Source: Gryganskiella cystojenkinii (taxonomy: Eukaryota > Mortierellomycota > Mortierellomycetes > Mortierellales > Mortierellaceae). Taken from it: a DNA stretch of 64,000 nucleotides. The position numbers were made by a program, and so were the translations under genes. Location of the stretch: positions 1 through 64,000 of the forward strand of contig JAAAIG010000029.1 of the NCBI GenBank assembly GCA_015852425.1. Direction: 5' to 3'. Of the stretch, positions 1-11,085 are shown one piece after another (the first letter of the stretch is position 1; every line of letters begins with the position of its first letter). The notes under the pieces were generated by a model. It did not search any database. It was not told where the DNA came from and saw nothing but the letters and a program-made list of their open reading frames with translations.

Positions 1-127
1 TTTTTTTAATTACATATTTTTCTGTCCTAACCGCCTGACTTTTTTTTACAATTTGGGTACATGCACTTTCTAGGGGGCACTACATTTTCTTATTTTCTTA
101 TTTTAAGGATATACATATACGGCCATT

Positions 128-3100
128 ATGGCTTCAAATAACTCAAGACTCAGTCCAGGTGGTGTGTCCGGACTCGCTTCCTCGTTAAGATCCGCCGCGA
201 ATAATGGGTCCGTGACATCACCGATTCAGAGCCATTTCACCGTCAATAACAACAGCAATAATAATAATGGCCATCAGAACGGCGATCCTCGACGACAATA
301 CTCTAGAGACACGGACAGTCGTGTCCCGGATGAAGACGATAGTACTGAGGAGGACGAGGATTACCGGTCATATGTGCAGGGACAGGGTCAACAACAGCAC
401 CAGCACCAGAACCAGAACCACGGCACAATCGATCACAACAAGGCCATGAGTGCTCGTCAGATGCTCCGGGACAGCAGCGACGATGAGGATATGCACGACC
501 ACCCAGCCAAGAGTACTATGGATATCGTTGATCCAAGTCAACAGCAACAACAGGGCGATATCACCAATAACATCCTTGTCCAAAATCGACAGAACCAGAT
601 CCTGGACGACAGTGAAGAAGATTTCGACGAGGATGACGAGGACATGGAGGAAGATGGCTCTGATACCTTGTCGTTGACCGAGGACGATATCGATTTCAAT
701 CTCGTCTATGCGTTCCATACTTTTGTCGCAACTCAGGAAGGTCAAGCTTCGGTCGTGCGAAACGATGCCCTGATGCTGCTAGAGGATGTGAACGTCTACT
801 GGTGGTTGGTTCGGGTCCTCAAGACGGGCGTCATTGGATATATCCCTGCCGAGAATATTGAGGTAAAAGAAAATCGGTCATGCTGATCAGGCGTCAGACA
901 CGTAAAAAAGTGTACTTTGACGATAAAAAAAAGAGAGAGACCCTGACCACCAACCAACTCACACTGATCACGTGGTTTCCATCTCTGTCTCTAGACGCCG
1001 TTTGAGCGCTTGGCGAGATTGAACAAGTACCGAAACGTGGGTCTCTCAGCCCCGACAGCTGAATGGGGCATGCAGGATGAGACCATTCAGCCTTTGGATC
1101 CAGCCAAACTTGCCGCAGACAATCCGAACCGGAGATCCGTCATCTTCACCAACATTAACGAATATTTCGGAGCCAGCGAGAACGAGTGGGACGATGAAGA
1201 TGAAGACGGTGAAGAAGACGACGAGATGGGCGAGTACTATGAGGGTAATGAATCTGACGGTGGATCCGAACAGGATAAACAAGACGAGCAACAACAACAG
1301 CAACACGAACAGGATGCTGGTCACTCTGGGAAATCGGTCCTTCAACTCGAGGCCGAACGGGTCGAACAAGAGATCCTGCAAGAACAAAAACTCCAACAGT
1401 CCGCGCTCAGGAACGATTACGGCAACGATGCGACCATGCATAGTGGTGGTCATGGAGACGAGGAAGACGAGAACTCTCGTCGGTACCGCAGGCCATTACT
1501 GGACGATGATGATCTCCTGTACAATGATGAACCGCGCAAGATTTCGCTCACGCCCTCGATCGCTCAGGACGATAGCATTATCCGGATTCAAACCCCTCCG
1601 GGTCGTGCCAAGAAGTTAAGACTCGCAGACGAGGAATCTCTGAACAGCATGCGATCCGGAGGCTCTCCTACGCAGATGAGTCGACAGAACCAACAATCTC
1701 CTGGAGGTGAAAATGGATCCAGCTACGACTCGGATGAGGAAGATCGTCAGCTGATGCAGAAACGTTCCAAGGAGGCCAAGTTGGAGGCTATCCTTGCTGG
1801 TCAGTCCGATCGAGACTCGGGAGCTTCTTCTCCCGCCGAGGATAAAAAACCGGGCAGGTTCAAGAGTCTTTTTGGCGTTGTCAAGGGCTCCAAGGACAAG
1901 GAGAAGGAACGCAAGGAGAAGGAGCGTCAAGAGAACGAAAGGAGGGCTCGAAGTGCTCCTGTGGCCCCAAACCGAGGTTCTTCTTCCGTCAACAACAGCC
2001 CTGGTGGACACAGTATGAACAGCAACGGCAACATGAGCTCTCCAGCGGGCAGATCCCGAACCAACTCTAGCGGATCTGTCGGATCCTTCAACACGAACAC
2101 GACTGCTGGATCCAATGGACCGATGTCACCGGGGTCGTTGGCTGAGAGTAGTGATTCGCTTCAACAAGAGATTGTCGCCCTTCGCGTGTACCCGGGCAAT
2201 GTCGATTTTGGTGTCTCGATGTACAAGACTGTGGTCGTGTCACCGACTACCATGGCGAGCGACGTTGCTGGTCAGGCCGTGATCAAGTTTAAGCTTGCCC
2301 CCGAGAACGTCCCCGCCAGTGCCGAGTTCTTTCTCACTGTTCGTGGTCTTGACGGCGGTAAGTGAGAGTTCCAAAGAGGAGAGGATTTAAGAAGTGATGG
2401 CATCAGGTCTGAGGTGGTTGCCTGCGATGTATTTTTACTGATGATAATATTCCAATTTGCCACCAATGCTGTATTATTTAGATGAAATCGTGTTGCAGCC
2501 TACAGACAAGCCTATGGCCATCTACCAGTCACTGACATCTCATTTGACGACACCTCTGCCTGCGAACCATCGACTCTCGATCTCGTCCATGATGTCGATC
2601 GAATCCACAAGCTCCTACACCTCCAACCCACCTTCGACCCCCACCAGCCCAAGTTCGGTCAAGCGACTCGGTTCCGGTGGTCGATCCGACCCTAACCAAC
2701 GATCGATCCGTTTCTATCTCAACAAAAAGATCCGACGCGCCAGCTCGATTTCCTCGGTCCCAGGCACGCCTACGACCCCCACCACCCCGATCCACGATGA
2801 TATGTTCTGGGTCAAGGTCGTCTGTCAAGCCCAAGACCTACCCCTGTCCATGATCATGTTGGATGGATTAGGCAATGCTCTGGATAAGAGTGATCCTCAA
2901 GCTCAAGGCCAGAATGGAGCAGCCAAGATTGAACACTGGATCTCGATGCACTCTACCGCGAACGCGGGAGATGTTGTGTTCAAGTCACTGGAGCTGATCG
3001 ATATCCGCTCAGGTGTTGTTGATGGTGTACCCGAACATGTAATCGCATCCAAGAGAGAGACCGCACCCAACGGACTTGTATTTGAATACCAGTTGGGACT

Positions 3101-6072
3101 CTTGTTGAACGGACAGACGTCCAGAAGAGCCAAGCAAGGAGACGAGCTGCCACTGCCACCTCAGATGCCGTTGATCCGATGCTTTGAAGAGCACCAGCTC
3201 ACGCCTGTCCGTCGCTCTCCCAAGGCCGATGTGGCCTCGATGCCGTTGAACCCGGACCATGTCTTTTTCTTGCGCAAGTCGGTCAAGAGTCGACAGGCTG
3301 AAATAGATTTCGAACATGAGCAGGATATCAGGGACGCGATCGCAAAGAGAGAAATGAAACAGCAGGCTCAGCCCAAAAAGCCTACACCAGCGCCTTTGAA
3401 CTTCCAGTCGCAACAGCAACAACCACAGCAACCTCACAGGACGCCCTCGAACGATGCTCTTCGGAGTCCCACGGCGGCGACTAGTCCCTCAGGCATGACG
3501 AGTCCTCGGTCTCTTCGATCTCTCCGTAGCTTTGATGATACCAACGGAGCACCTGATGCGAACGTGAACGGTCCTGCGTCTCCAGGTCTGAATCAAAACC
3601 GGATGGGTCACTCACCCAACCTTGGTCCGCTCGGTCCTCGTCAGACTGGCGGATCGCCTATGCAGGGAGTTGATGGCAATATTCGCATACCTCGCAGGAC
3701 CGACTCTGTCGTCATGGGACCTACTAGTCCTATTCGCGAAAATCATCCCCATCACCATCAACAGAGTCTGACTGGATCACGTACGCCTACCCCCGACCAT
3801 GGCCCCGGAGGAGTCATGGGCCGTAACAGATCAGGAAGTGTTAGTCAAGGAATACGATCTGGCCAGACACCTTCTCCTTCACTCTCGAGTTTGCTGAACC
3901 CTGGTGGTGGCGATCAAGACGCTGGGTCAAAATCCTCTACACCTGAGAGGCCAGCACGACCTGATCGAGCTGACCGTCAACGCGCCATCTCGCCCTCAAT
4001 GACACATGCTCCATCTCCGCTCTCGCTTGCTTCCGTGGTACAGCGGAATGTCGAACCATCATCCTTGAACAACGGCCACATTCAGAGCAAAATTGCACCG
4101 TTGAACATCAAGAAGAACGAAACACAAGGAACCGACATCATTTTGGACAAGGGTGTGATCCGGTCCTCGAGATTGTTGCCCTCAAAACAGTACCGTTACT
4201 CTTTTATTCCGCAACAGGGAGGCGAAGAGGTCGATATTTCAGACATTATCGAGGACATCCTTGGAGAGGAAAATGGAGGCGACGATGATTTGGAGGACCA
4301 GCATATTGCAACAATGGCTTCAGCGGCGAGCGGCAAGGAACGTGGCACTGCCTTTGAAGGATATCCTGCCAGGTCTGCGTCCAATGGAAGTCGTGCTAGT
4401 CGGATCTCTCTCGATCGGGATGGACTCGAGGTTCTCACTAATTCTGCCAGGGGTGGCAGCACGCTGTTGAAACTTGAGCGAGTGCTTGCTAGTACTACGG
4501 AGACAGAGGCAAAGGCGACCCAGCAACAACAACAATATCAGCAGCAACAGCGACAGCAGTCGACATCATCAAGAACAAACTCGCCAGCAACATCGCACCA
4601 AGAAACTGGTCAGCCTCGAACCTTGGCTTCACCGCTGTCACTCAATTCTTCACCATCATTGTCGCATAAGAGGAGTGATAGCGATGTCGAGATCCAGACC
4701 GCTTCTTTTGCAACCTTGACCACGCGCTCGGCCTCACCCATGATTGTCGACCAACAAATGAATGGATCCCGAGGAGGTCAGACCACCGATGTGGGATCTC
4801 GGCCCCAACGTGCAGCATCCCCGTTCGGGTTTAACAAATCAAGAGATACCAATAACGGTGGCATGGCTCCATCACCCTTGAAGGACAACCTCAAGCAAGC
4901 GGATCAGTCTCAGGACAATGCAGCTGCCCAGTCATTGTCGTCTCTGCCTCGTCGTTTGCAAACACCTTCACCCGCCAACATGCGACAGAACACAACACCG
5001 TCTCCTCGTATGACCAGCACAGACTCGTCTGCTTCAACACCAATTTCGACCGCAGCCCCTACAGGTGGTCGATCGAGTGCCATGTCTGTCCGGTCGAACT
5101 CAGGGGCGTCGATCACTTCAGTAACCTCGGCCAGAGCTCGATCAGCTAGTTCTTCAGCGGCGAGCTCAGAGAGATCGCGAGTTGCTCAGCTTAACGGCGG
5201 TGGCAGCGGCAAGGAGTGGCTGTTGTCTTCAGACTACAACTCGGGGATGAAGGATCTTTTGACGTTAGTCCGAGCAGGTCGTTCGAGCTCTGTGAGCTCT
5301 CCACCTTCGTCATCGTCTATGATTTCTTCTCCAGGAGGAGCAAACTCACCGAGTTCGACGTTCAGCGCCTCAGTCTTGAGAGGAAGTGGTGGTAACGGTG
5401 GATTGAACGGACCTATTTTTGGAAAGGACGGCAGGATCGTCGCCTTGCCTTCGACAATGAAGGCTTCGTTGTTGAACTCCAAAGCCGCGGCTGCAGCTGC
5501 AGCAGCGGCTGTCGCAGCCACGAGCCGTAATCGGACAGGATCAGTCTCTGAGAAGAGCGGAGGGTCGTTTGATGGCTATAAATCGACAACCTCTACGACG
5601 TCCACAAAGGATGGCGATCTGAACGAGGAGGGTGCAGTCAAAAACGAAGAACAAGCAAGGATGGTGTTGATGATGTTGAATGAACTGACGCTCAAGGATG
5701 TTCAACAGGAATGTCATCCAGATGTGTATGATTGTTGGAAGGATGTTGATGCCGATCTAGACCGTGTTGAAAGGGTAAGTTATGAAAAAGAAAAAAGAAA
5801 CGCGGCGATGGCGCGATTGGTATTCTTCGTTTGTTCATACTTTTTTTTTCGGGACCCGGGTGAAGAGGAACCCCATGCCCCATGCCCAATATTGTACCTT
5901 TCCTACTTTGGGTATTTTTTTCTAAAAATATTACAAACAGTGAAACCATAGAGCCACGATGATGGGATTGCTAACTTGTTATCTCTCTTTCTCTTCTTTT
6001 TTTCTTCTTTTTTTTTCTTTGTAATAGGAACTCGACGATCTGCTGGTCACCGTCAAGAGTTCCGTATTTTAG
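128..6072 (+). CDS. SH3 and Ras-association-like domain cell-polarity protein (Tea4/Bud14-type SH3)
   Basis: Four exons are inferred: 128-862, 995-2357, 2482-5774 and 6028-6072. All introns are GT-AG with matching phases, giving 1811 residues. An SH3 domain fills about residues 190-245 (it contains YWWLVRVL and GYIPAENIE). The next exon continues TPFERLARLNKYRN, the extension typical of fungal Tea4/Bud14-family SH3 proteins that link polarity landmarks to actin cables and PP1. Residues about 638-720 look like a Ras-association fold, with LRVYPGNVDFGVSMYKTV and EIVLQPTDKPMAIYQSL on either side of intron 2. A second conserved block with FWVKVV and VFFLRKSVK lies near 808-960. The remainder is Ser/Pro/Gln-rich and probably disordered, with acidic runs before and after the SH3 and a conserved-looking C-tail spread over the last intron. 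The role is inferred from the family; SH3 identity is firm, the RA call is moderate. Confidence 0.85.
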
Positions 6073-7149
6073 ATTTTCATACCCATTTTTGTCACTCATT
6101 GGTTTAACTGCCTGCCTACCTGCTTTGTATTTATGTTCTATTTTTTGATATTTATTATCTCTCTTTGCCTTATTCAAGCCGAGAACCAATCCTCTTTCCT
6201 CGATCATACTACCATTCACTTTATCATCCCATCCATCTTTCAGCCAGCACTATGTTTCTAGCTTTACGCCCAATCCAAGATGAAGACAAAAGACGAGTAT
6301 CATTGCTCTCTCTCTCTCTCTTTCTCTACAGAAAAATATAATAATAAATGACTTTGTAATGACCCCCTGCAACCTTCCTTCTTGACAGCGAGGCGAAAGG
6401 TTCTCCCACGTTTTTTTCGCTCAGAAAATGTAAAGTACTCCCATTCGGGTGAACCTTAGATTCCCAAAAAAAAACCCTTCTCTCCTTTCATTTCTTGAAA
6501 AGTTGTTTACATAAACAATAATACACAAAACTGTTGACGGGAACTTTTTGCTTATCCTCCTCTCGGCGTATTTTCAATTGGCGTATCGCGAAAAGACGAC
6601 GCGTCCTCGCTCTTTTTACTTGCTTTTATTAGTATTGACTTTTTTGTCCATAGGAAAAAGAAAAATCGCCGTTAGAGTCCATTTCACCTGTTCTCTGTTT
6701 GTTTTTGCTTGTTTTTTCGGTGACTTTCTTTCAGAAATAAAACGCTATCCATTTTTTTCAAGCGGTCTGTGGTCAAATGAAGGGGATAGGTTTTTGTGAG
6801 TCCCCTGTGGCACTGCCTGGCAGACACTGACTCGCATTTCGGTCCCCAGTTCTCTCCTGGTTTTTTAATTTTTGAGAAAGCAGCTTTTCATTAGCCCGTT
6901 ACAATGCACAGTATCAAAAATAAGCAATATCGTTTACCTCGTTTGCGAATAAAGGTAACTTTGAGTGAAATGATGAGTTGGTTTAAACCTCGTTTGCCTC
7001 TACTTGTTCTGCACTGGGAGGAAAATGTCAGGGGGAGCAAAAGAAAATTGTTTCAACAAAGAAACAAACGAGCAAAAACAAGTAAAAAACGAGGAAAACA
7101 AGGTTGGAACCGACTCGCCACACATTTTACCGTAGGATTGTATGGGCTA
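6073..7149. other. Intergenic, no gene seen
   Basis: This is the 3' flank of the SH3 protein gene. It has CT tracts near 6310-6330 and A/T homopolymers, and an AATAAA-like motif near 6344 may serve as a polyadenylation signal. Open frames here are short, unlike any family I know, and run through low-complexity DNA. Confidence 0.6.
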
Positions 7150-7405
7150 ATATTGACCACCCACGCCCATGTAGCATTTTTCAGGGACCGAAGTCCTATT
7201 CATATTCAACTAGAAATCGGAAAAGGCGGTAATTGTCGCGTTCTAGCACGGAATTCGACGTAGAGGCGTTTAGCCATAATCCAACGGATGAAAGCTTCGG
7301 CCCAAATACCGATTCTCTGAAGGAACGGTTCCTCTCGTACTATAAATATCTTTAATTATTATTGCAGAAAGCATTTCATCCGTAAACTGTCTCACAACGG
7401 TTGAC
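7150..7405 (-). pseudogene. Fragment of the 28S rRNA 3' end
   Basis: Read on the minus strand, this stretch holds several universally conserved LSU rRNA segments in the correct order. GTTGTGAGACAG is near 7397, the sarcin-ricin loop AGTACGAGAGGAACCG is at 7342-7327, GGATTATGGCTAAACGCCTC falls within 7261-7284, and GCTAGAACGCG is at 7247-7237. A 3' tail continues with a GAATAGGACTTCGGTCC-like hairpin near 7200. Spacing matches eukaryotic cytosolic 28S rather than a mitochondrial 23S type. Between the conserved blocks the sequence diverges and is AT-rich, and no 18S, 5.8S or remaining 28S is nearby. It is therefore probably a dispersed, non-functional fragment. The outer limits are approximate. 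Confidence 0.75.
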
Positions 7406-7849
7406 CAGGCATGTGATGGAGACCTCGACAGTTTGCACCCACTAGTTCAAAAGAAAGCTCGCATTAAACTGGATAAGCCTCGCCTGTCTGTGCTTCCTAT
7501 CGATGAAAACGATATGAAAGCGTTGTGCTTTCAAGCAGATGTACCTCAATCATCGTGCTCATACTAACCTTTTTGAATATATAGGCTTCTTGAGTAGTCC
7601 ATTTCAAGAGCGGATGCTAGTAGTCGTTCAGCTTGAGGTCCAATTGCATCGGTTGCACAGCGATCGATGCCGTCGTAACATTTGTCCTAGGATTGTCATA
7701 AGGTTCTTATGGAACTAGAGGCGCATGCCTTTTTTTTAACTCGACAGAACCTCAACAAGACGTCTTTCTCGACAACCTTTGTGATGGTCATGCTTTACCT
7801 CCGTAGACCGAGGGCAGCCCAACTCATGAATTCAAATTCCAACTTCAGA
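7406..7849. other. Intergenic, unexplained
   Basis: No coding or RNA gene can be supported. A stretch near 7430-7520 (GCACCCACTAG, CCTATCGATG) faintly recalls other LSU rRNA segments, but in the opposite orientation to the adjacent 28S fragment. I do not call it. Confidence 0.4.
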
Positions 7850-8245
7850 AGACTGGGGTCCTCGAGTGACAGAGTTGCACGAATCAGCAAGGAAGGAAAA
7901 TCAACCAGCGAGGTCGCCAGCAATCTTGGAATCTCAGTCAGCTCTGCCATCAAGATCCGGGATACAGACAAGGAGAATATTCACCTCCAAAGACGGGCCG
8001 ACCTGTGAAGATTTCGAAGGCGACTGCTCGGGTTCTTTCTCGCCAATTCAACACTGGCCAACTTCAGACGCTTCAGGACGGTCAGTGACTAGTGCCTTCA
8101 ACTGATGGAGAGCAGATTCATTCTCGTACTGTGCAGCTCATTCTGAAAAAAAAACGGTGTCATGAATGCCGCGGTGAAGCGGGACAGCAATGTAAAAAAA
8201 AAAATCCTTGGGACTTTTTCAGAATTGTTTGTGTGTTCCATGAAA
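7850..8245 (+). mobile_element. Tc1/mariner transposase N-terminal remnant, frame-broken
   Basis: One frame reads DRVARISKEGKSTSEVASNL followed by GISVSSAIKIRDT, the first helix-turn-helix of Tc1-type transposases. A shifted frame from about 7975 to 8088 reads SPPKTGRPVKISKATARVLS. This includes the GRP (AT-hook-like) motif and the start of the second helix-turn-helix. Another shift leads to HSRTVQLILKK near 8120 and AAVKR near 8165, matching the usual order in this family. At least two frame changes are needed, and no DDE catalytic domain or terminal inverted repeats are recognisable. It is a dead relic; limits are approximate. Confidence 0.7.
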
Positions 8246-10131
8246 CGTGTTAAAACGAGGAACGGACATGCCTGCCGAAGATCAAAGAAGGATCCGTCGA
8301 CTTTGACTCGTTTGCAGTTTCAGATTGCGACGGTTTTACTTCAAGAATACGTATTTGGCTGTCCAACGCGTCTTTTTTTCTTTTTTGTCTATGACCTAGC
8401 TCAAAGATGACTTTAGTTTCTTTGCAGGTTGAAAACTGTAGCACTTTGTCTTGTTTCGATCTCCTATCTTTCATGATGCCCGATGCAAAAATAAAAGAGG
8501 AATGGGTCTGACGCGTGGTTCTTCAATTCATCGATATACCTCTTGACGATAACATTGGAGCATAATTTTTTTTTTTAATATTAAAAAAAAAAAAAAAACG
8601 ATTGAGAAGAGTTTTCCCGGAACTCGAGCAAGGAACACAAAAATAGATGCAGAATCTCTATAACTTTGAAGGAAAAGGAAGGAAGATCGGTTCCCTCGAC
8701 CATAAGTTCAATTTTCGAGTTAATGCTTCATCGTAAGCATTGTTCTTGTTCGCCCTTTTCTTTTTCGATCACGATGGCACTTTCGGACACGAATTGAGTT
8801 TTTTTTTGACATTACTTGATCCAATGAGAGCCATTGGACCTCAAAGAAATGAAAACCACGAATGCCGCAAAGGAACATAGAAAGAGAAAGAGAGTTTCTC
8901 TATTTTTGACTCTGTGGTTGGTCTCCACAACATGAAAACGAACAGGGAACCGCGCGCTTTTTTTCCTTTTTTTTTTTTTTTTTTAGGAAACACCCGCAGA
9001 ACATGGGAAATGAAAGGTTCAAAATCGGATGTTGACAAAGCAAACGATAACTCAAAAAATAAGGTTTGGACTGGGCGCAATGGAACCAAAGGAGAGAAAA
9101 AATTGATGTGAAAGTTGGATGCACAGACTCAGAGGCGAGGACCAGGCAAAGCCCAAGGAAGGAAAAAAAAGGGAGGAGAACTATTGTCTTGTCGGATATT
9201 CCCTCTCTCTTAATTTTTTTTGGGCACATGATCGTGAACCAAACAGAGGTTCTGTTCTATTCCACGCCTTCGGGCGCTGTGGTGTTCTTTGACATGTTTT
9301 GACACAGGCAGGAGTTTCGACAATTGCACCCTCCTAGATATCTGATGTCGCTTTTGTTGTCCATGTGTTCGACGAGCATCGTGACCTAAAGAATTGACAA
9401 CATCAGCGTTAGCGTGGAAAGACACGTCCTTGTCCCGAGCGAGAGAATAAAAAAAAAATCTCTCAAGGGGGTTGATCAACGTCTTGAAAAATGGAGGTAA
9501 CGAGGGTGATCATGATCACGGTCATGACAACGACTGTGAGAATAAACTAATATGCGAAGCAAATAAAAATCTGCGACCTCAAATTCTTACTGGCCAATTC
9601 CTGATCAGAGTCCCCTTCCTTCTCGTTCCTGCAGGTGAACGATAGTCGTCACCAACCAATAAGGCGCCATTTAGGACTTTTTTTTTCTGATACTGATAAG
9701 CTTTTTTTTCTTTTATATTTTTACGGCCTTCCTTCAAGGTTGTCAATTGATCTGCGCCAGTCCGCAGACCCCGTCGTGCAATGAGGCCAGAAAAAGGGAC
9801 CGGGAATCCGGGTTTTTTGTTGACTTTTCTGCTGCGTACAGTTATAGTCCTATTTTATATATTTTTTTAAAACCAAATCAAAGGACTTACAATGACCTGT
9901 GGCTATGGGAGACGGGTAACCTTTTCATTTCAAGGTTTTGGGTCGTTGTCCTTTGAGTTTGCCGAAATCAACGACCTCCATGTCTTGCAAAACCACAAAA
10001 AACAACGATGATCGCTAAAAGTTCGGCAACTGGGTAGTGTTAAACCGCTCATTCTTCGGCAATATCTACAGTCTAACAGTGTGGCGAATTTTCTTCTCGA
10101 ATTTTCCACGTTGCCGAGCTCCACAGCGTAG
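8246..10131. other. Intergenic, low-complexity DNA with no supported gene
   Basis: Homopolymers are frequent, including a T11-AATATT-A16 block at 8566-8598. A 14-bp perfect palindrome (GTGATCATGATCAC) lies at 9506-9519. Open frames are short, low-complexity, and show no family signature. Confidence 0.5.
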
Positions 10132-10161
10132 ATCTTGGCGAGTCTGGTAGATCGCCAAGAT
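10132..10161. repeat. 10-bp perfect inverted repeat (hairpin)
   Basis: ATCTTGGCGA at 10132-10141 and its exact complement TCGCCAAGAT at 10152-10161 flank a 10-base loop. A short TA run follows. No TA or other duplication marks it as a transposon end. Confidence 0.6.
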
Positions 10162-10854
10162 ATATATATATATTTTGTCTTTTGCGGCGACCGCTCGAAC
10201 CCATCTCTCTATCGCCAAGAACAGCACTGAATTCGAGGGTCGTTCATTTTGCGCGAATGAGGATCGTAGCACTCAGGTTGGCGTCGAGCCCTGAAAACAG
10301 ACTGCGCAATCGCCATGTGTAAAACCCCTTATTGTTAGAATGTTACAAAAAAAACAGGGTTCTTTTTTTAATTTTGTATCTTTCAGTGTTACGTGCAGCG
10401 CTGGTTACGTGGCGCTGATGTTCAAATAAGTGGTGTCGAGAGGGGACATGTTGCGTGGAGGGTTGCGTGCGTGTGTAGGGGTACAGTAGTATCAAAATAA
10501 ACGCACAGTCAACAGAAGTACAATAACATAATAATAAAAAAGTCCAGAGGGTTGGGCTCTTTATTTTCTCTGGTTTCTTCCCCTGAGAGTCGCATGTCCA
10601 CCAAGATGAGAAAGAAGGTTTGATGTTGCGCTCGCCGTGTGCCCACCGTTGTCCGTGTGCTGTTTGAACGTCTACGCCGCCTATTCTTCTCTTTCGCAGC
10701 AGTAAACTTTATTTTTTATTCAAAGATATTATTCCTAAAACCCCGAATATAAAAAGGGACACCATCTCATCTCTTTTCGGAAGAAATCCGCAGTGAATCC
10801 AAGCACCCGCCCTTCTCATTTCCCTCACCACCGAATTATAAAGTTGCTTTTTTT

Positions 10855-10890
<36 letters not shown>

Positions 10891-11085
10891 CCTCTTCGCT
10901 TTCTTCTTCTTCATCATTTCCCCTCATTGTGGGATTCTTCTCTCATTCCCCCTCTGAAAAGAAAAGAAAATCGTCGAGCGCAATAACGAGGTGACCAGCT
11001 GTACCTCGTTTGCCACCAATTACCCTCTTCCCCCTCCCTGCTCTCACCTCGACTGTCTTTCTTGTACATCGGGTACACAACAACC
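10162..11085. promoter_or_regulatory. 5' flank of the first ABC transporter gene
   Basis: No gene is seen. The last 300 bases are pyrimidine-rich, as is common before fungal start codons, and contain a CT microsatellite at about 10855-10890. No factor binding site is called. Confidence 0.4.
10855..10890. repeat. (CT)n microsatellite
   Basis: An almost pure run of CT dinucleotides lies about 200 bases before the ATG of the first ABC transporter. Such pyrimidine tracts are common in fungal promoters. Confidence 0.8.

Noticed and set aside
6904..7263. 119-codon plus-strand ORF
   Set aside because: Its second half runs antisense through the 28S rRNA fragment and its first half is Lys-rich without family features; an accident of composition.
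7430..7520. Second LSU rRNA piece in plus orientation
   Set aside because: Only short resemblances (CACCCACTA, CCTATCGAT); too weak without an alignment.
8562..8600. T-run/A-run palindrome as a terminator or transposon end
   Set aside because: Homopolymers of this kind are frequent across the window, and there is no associated gene or target duplication.
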